Origin: Clostridiales bacterium
GTDB lineage: Bacteria > Bacillota > Clostridia > Christensenellales > Borkfalkiaceae
Assembly (NCBI GenBank): GCA_015069295.1
Contig: SVIW01000007.1
Coordinates: 38,238-102,237, forward strand
Reading direction: 5' to 3'
DNA: 64,000 nt
A model generated the notes under the pieces. It saw only the letters and a list, made by a program, of their open reading frames with translations. It made no database searches and was not told the origin of the DNA. The position numbers were made by a program, and so were the translations under genes. Positions 62,162 through 64,000 of the stretch are shown here, one piece after another; within the stretch, counting starts at the first letter, position 1; each line of letters starts with the position of its first letter.

Positions 62162-62920
62162 TTGAAAAGAGAACGTATCGTAGAAATTGCGGAACTTTTG
62201 GATAAGCGCGGTAAGCTGTCGCTGGAACAGCTTGAAGAACATTTCCCCAACGTATCCCAAATGACCCTGCGCAGAGATTTATTCCATCTGGAAGAGGAAG
62301 GGAAAATTATCCGCGTACGCGGCGGGGCGATGTCGGTGCGCGAAGTGCAAAAGACCTCGGGCGAGCCGTATACCAAAAAAACGACCATTCATACCGACGA
62401 AAAAATCGTTATCGCGCAAAAGGCGGCGGGGCTTATCGACGAGGGCGCGTCCATTTTTATCGACGGCGGTACGACGGCTCTGTATCTTGCCAAAGAAATG
62501 CCGGATAGGTATTGCAACGTTTTCACCAACGGGCTTGCCGTAGCAACGGAACTCGCGAAAAAGAAAAACGTAGTCGTCAACCTTTTGGGCGGGCAATTGA
62601 TTAAGGAGAACCTTTCGACTGCCTCCTCTTTTTCCTCTTTATATTTTACGGACACGAATTTTGAGCTGGCGATTATTTCCTCTTCCGCGTTTACTCCTGA
62701 AAACGGATTTTCTTGTAGTTCTCAGGTCGAGGCGGAGCTATTGCGCGTTATTTGCAAAAAGGCAAAGTTTTTGTATATGATGCTGGATAGCTCGAAAATC
62801 GGCAAAATTAAGCCCTATACCTTTGCGCGGGCAGAGGACATCCACGTCTTGATTACCGACAACGATTTCCCCGATGCTTTGAAAGAACAGTTTAAACAAA
62901 ATAATATCGTCGTTATTTGA
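62162..62920 (+). CDS. DeoR-family transcriptional regulator
   Basis: 252 residues from TTG at 62162, which has AAGGAG seven bases upstream; an in-frame TTG at 62096 would add residues unlike the family. The N-terminal winged helix (ERIVEIAELLDKRGKLS, VSQMTLRRDLFHLEEEG) is followed by the sugar-phosphate-sensing DeoRC domain with FIDGGTTALYLAKEM, NGLAVATELAKK and the final YTFARAEDIHVLITDN. Typical targets are sugar-catabolic operons, but none is adjacent, so the target is unknown. The AT-rich 275-bp region upstream has only a weak promoter match (TTGCTA, 17 bp, TACATT). Confidence 0.9.
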   Translation: MKRERIVEIAELLDKRGKLSLEQLEEHFPNVSQMTLRRDLFHLEEEGKIIRVRGGAMSVREVQKTSGEPYTKKTTIHTDEKIVIAQKAAGLIDEGASIFIDGGTTALYLAKEMPDRYCNVFTNGLAVATELAKKKNVVVNLLGGQLIKENLSTASSFSSLYFTDTNFELAIISSSAFTPENGFSCSSQVEAELLRVICKKAKFLYMMLDSSKIGKIKPYTFARAEDIHVLITDNDFPDALKEQFKQNNIVVI

Positions 62921-62934
62921 GTTTTGAAAACGGG

Positions 62935-62968
62935 AAAGGCGAGCCGCATACGGCTCGCCTTTTTTTGT
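62935..62968. terminator. Terminator of the DeoR-family gene
   Basis: A perfect 12-bp stem, AAAGGCGAGCCG with CGGCTCGCCTTT around CATA, and a T-run, between two convergent genes. Confidence 0.9.
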
Positions 62969-62969
62969 T

Positions 62970-63692
62970 TTATAGAAGATATTTTTGCAAATCTTGAAGC
63001 GAAGAAATTTCGAAATTCGGTTTCCAGTCCGTTTCGTTGTTTTTGCCCTGCGGGTTGTACCAGCAAACGTCTATCCCTGCCCGCAACGCGCCCGCAACGT
63101 CGGAAGCAAGCGAATCTCCTATCATTAGGCTCGTTTCTTTTTTTGCGCCCGTCTTTTTCAAAAGCGCGTCGAAAAACGCAAGGGTGGGTTTTATCTCCCC
63201 GACTTCCTCGGAAACGACAAGCTGGCTTATATAGGGTTTAATAGGGGTCAAGCGCCCGTTTTGGATATCGCAAACCCCGTTGGTTGCGATGATGATCTCG
63301 TACCTGCCCCCGCTGTTTTTGGATAATTCCCGCAAAAGGGCTTCCACGCCTTCATATAGATGAGCGGGTGCGCACAAGGCGGCAAGAAAGGCTTTTCCTG
63401 CTTTCTCAGCGTCTGCGTGCACGGAAAATTTTTCAAAAACTCTTTCAAAAATCCCCGTTACGTGCGTGCGGTAAAGACGGTGATAAGCGGCTTGAATTAC
63501 AGGCTTGTACACGTCGTACAGTCCTGCTTTCGTCCATTCCGCTTCCGAGGCGTGGCGGCTAAAATGCAAAAGCTCGTCCGAGATCGGCAAGCCGATTTGA
63601 TTGTAAACGACGCGAAACGCCGCTAACTCGTCCGCTACGTAGTCGAGCAAGGTATGGTCTGCGTCAAAAATTAAGTGTGTGTAGTGTTTCAT
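62970..63692 (-). CDS. HAD-family hydrolase (YjjG-like)
   Basis: 240 residues. Motif I is IFDADHTLLD, with the nucleophile and acid/base Asp, motif II ATNG, and motif III/IV in EVGEIKPTLAFF and MIGDSLASDVAGA. A helical cap occupies about residues 20-95. YjjG relatives dephosphorylate nucleotides, including non-canonical pyrimidines; the exact substrate here is unknown. Codons for GGRYE at about residue 131 contain the recurring GGCAGGTACG word. Confidence 0.9.
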   Translation of the reverse strand: MKHYTHLIFDADHTLLDYVADELAAFRVVYNQIGLPISDELLHFSRHASEAEWTKAGLYDVYKPVIQAAYHRLYRTHVTGIFERVFEKFSVHADAEKAGKAFLAALCAPAHLYEGVEALLRELSKNSGGRYEIIIATNGVCDIQNGRLTPIKPYISQLVVSEEVGEIKPTLAFFDALLKKTGAKKETSLMIGDSLASDVAGALRAGIDVCWYNPQGKNNETDWKPNFEISSLQDLQKYLL

Positions 63693-63710
63693 AGTAGTAA
63701 AAAAATTCGG

Positions 63711-64000
63711 AGTTGCAAGATAATCTTGCAGGCAACGTGCCGTTACAGCAAGCTGAGCTTGCAGGCAGTCTTGTCTATCGCTCCGTGATTCTGCGATGTT
63801 ACCGAGTAGCTACACGAAGCGGGCAACGCGGGATGCATCCAGTTTTTTCTATCGTTCCGAAAACGTGCCGTTTTATCCAGCCTTATCTATCTTTTCGAAA
63901 ATTTTAATGTAACCAACTATTCGGCAGATTGCGTATTTTAACCAATTACCGAGCAGTTACACGGGGCGGATTAGATACGAACAGTTCAAGGCGCGGCGAG
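63711..64000 (-). repeat. Modular hairpin repeat, copy 6 (runs off the right edge)
   Basis: Contains GCAAGATTATCTTGC, GCAAGCTCAGCTTGC (a compensated variant of the same stem), GCAACG-like arms, CGATAGACAAGACTGCC, the TACTCGGTAACATCGCAG word of copies 1 and 4, and the GGTAATTGGTTAAAATACGC block of copy 2. It thus mixes modules of both subtypes. The gene it presumably follows lies outside the window. Confidence 0.75.

Overview
The window is bacterial and gene-dense. It reads as the chromosome of an uncultured, anaerobic, probably gut-associated Clostridia-class Firmicute (Bacillota) of medium GC. The evidence is near-consensus sigma-A promoters with AGGAGG ribosome sites, a SCIFF peptide with its radical-SAM maturase, HemZ, rubrerythrin, a T-box leader, YhaN/YhaO, and the tgt-yajC-secDF-recJ-relA-hisS neighbourhood. 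I see no rRNA, tRNA, CRISPR, transposase, prophage or plasmid genes. Genus cannot be fixed from what is visible.

Layout. 1-9.7 kb (minus strand) is one housekeeping run, asnS-plsX-rnc-smc-ftsY-trmD-rbgA-(probably rnhB); the genes that usually sit among these (acpP, ffh, rpsP, rimM, rplS) are absent. 9.8-15.5 kb holds a VanW-family protein, recF, and divergently dnaA and mnmG. 15.7-26.6 kb carries a membrane-bound XRE regulator, a GT2 glycosyltransferase, pnp/rpsO, hemZ, a metallo-beta-lactamase-fold hydrolase and a heterodimeric ABC exporter. 26.7-32.1 kb has a YhaN/YhaO (SbcC/SbcD-like) pair, a zinc-ribbon membrane protein and a cardiolipin synthase. 32.4-48.6 kb has rubrerythrin (plus strand), then on the minus strand tgt, an ABC-2 exporter, yajC, a TIGR04086-type membrane protein, the SCIFF pair, secD, secF, recJ, relA, hisS and trxA. 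48.9-52.3 kb (plus strand) is an amino-acid ABC importer with two unusual proteins and a PHP phosphatase. 54.4-64 kb has a short alaS, a leucine-rich-repeat lipoprotein, a T-box-controlled cysE-cysS operon, a DeoR regulator and a HAD phosphatase.

The most remarkable region is 52.35-53.5 kb: three tandem units of about 235-259 bp, each with its own near-perfect promoter (TTGACT, 17 bp, TATAAT) and each apparently specifying a structured RNA of about 190-210 nt. The outer helices differ completely in sequence between units but keep their pairing, while an inner hairpin and the 3' domain are nearly constant. The 3' domain can form two incompatible folds, one terminator-like, and one compensatory change supports a further long-range pairing. 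Directly behind the third unit is a 141-residue protein with a SAP/Rho-N-like segment. I do not recognise this as a named system.

A second unexplained signal is a family of modular, hairpin-rich intergenic repeats (145-360 bp) in six places. Five visible copies begin within a few bases of the stop codon of the gene upstream of them, all in the same orientation, and their stems show compensatory changes.
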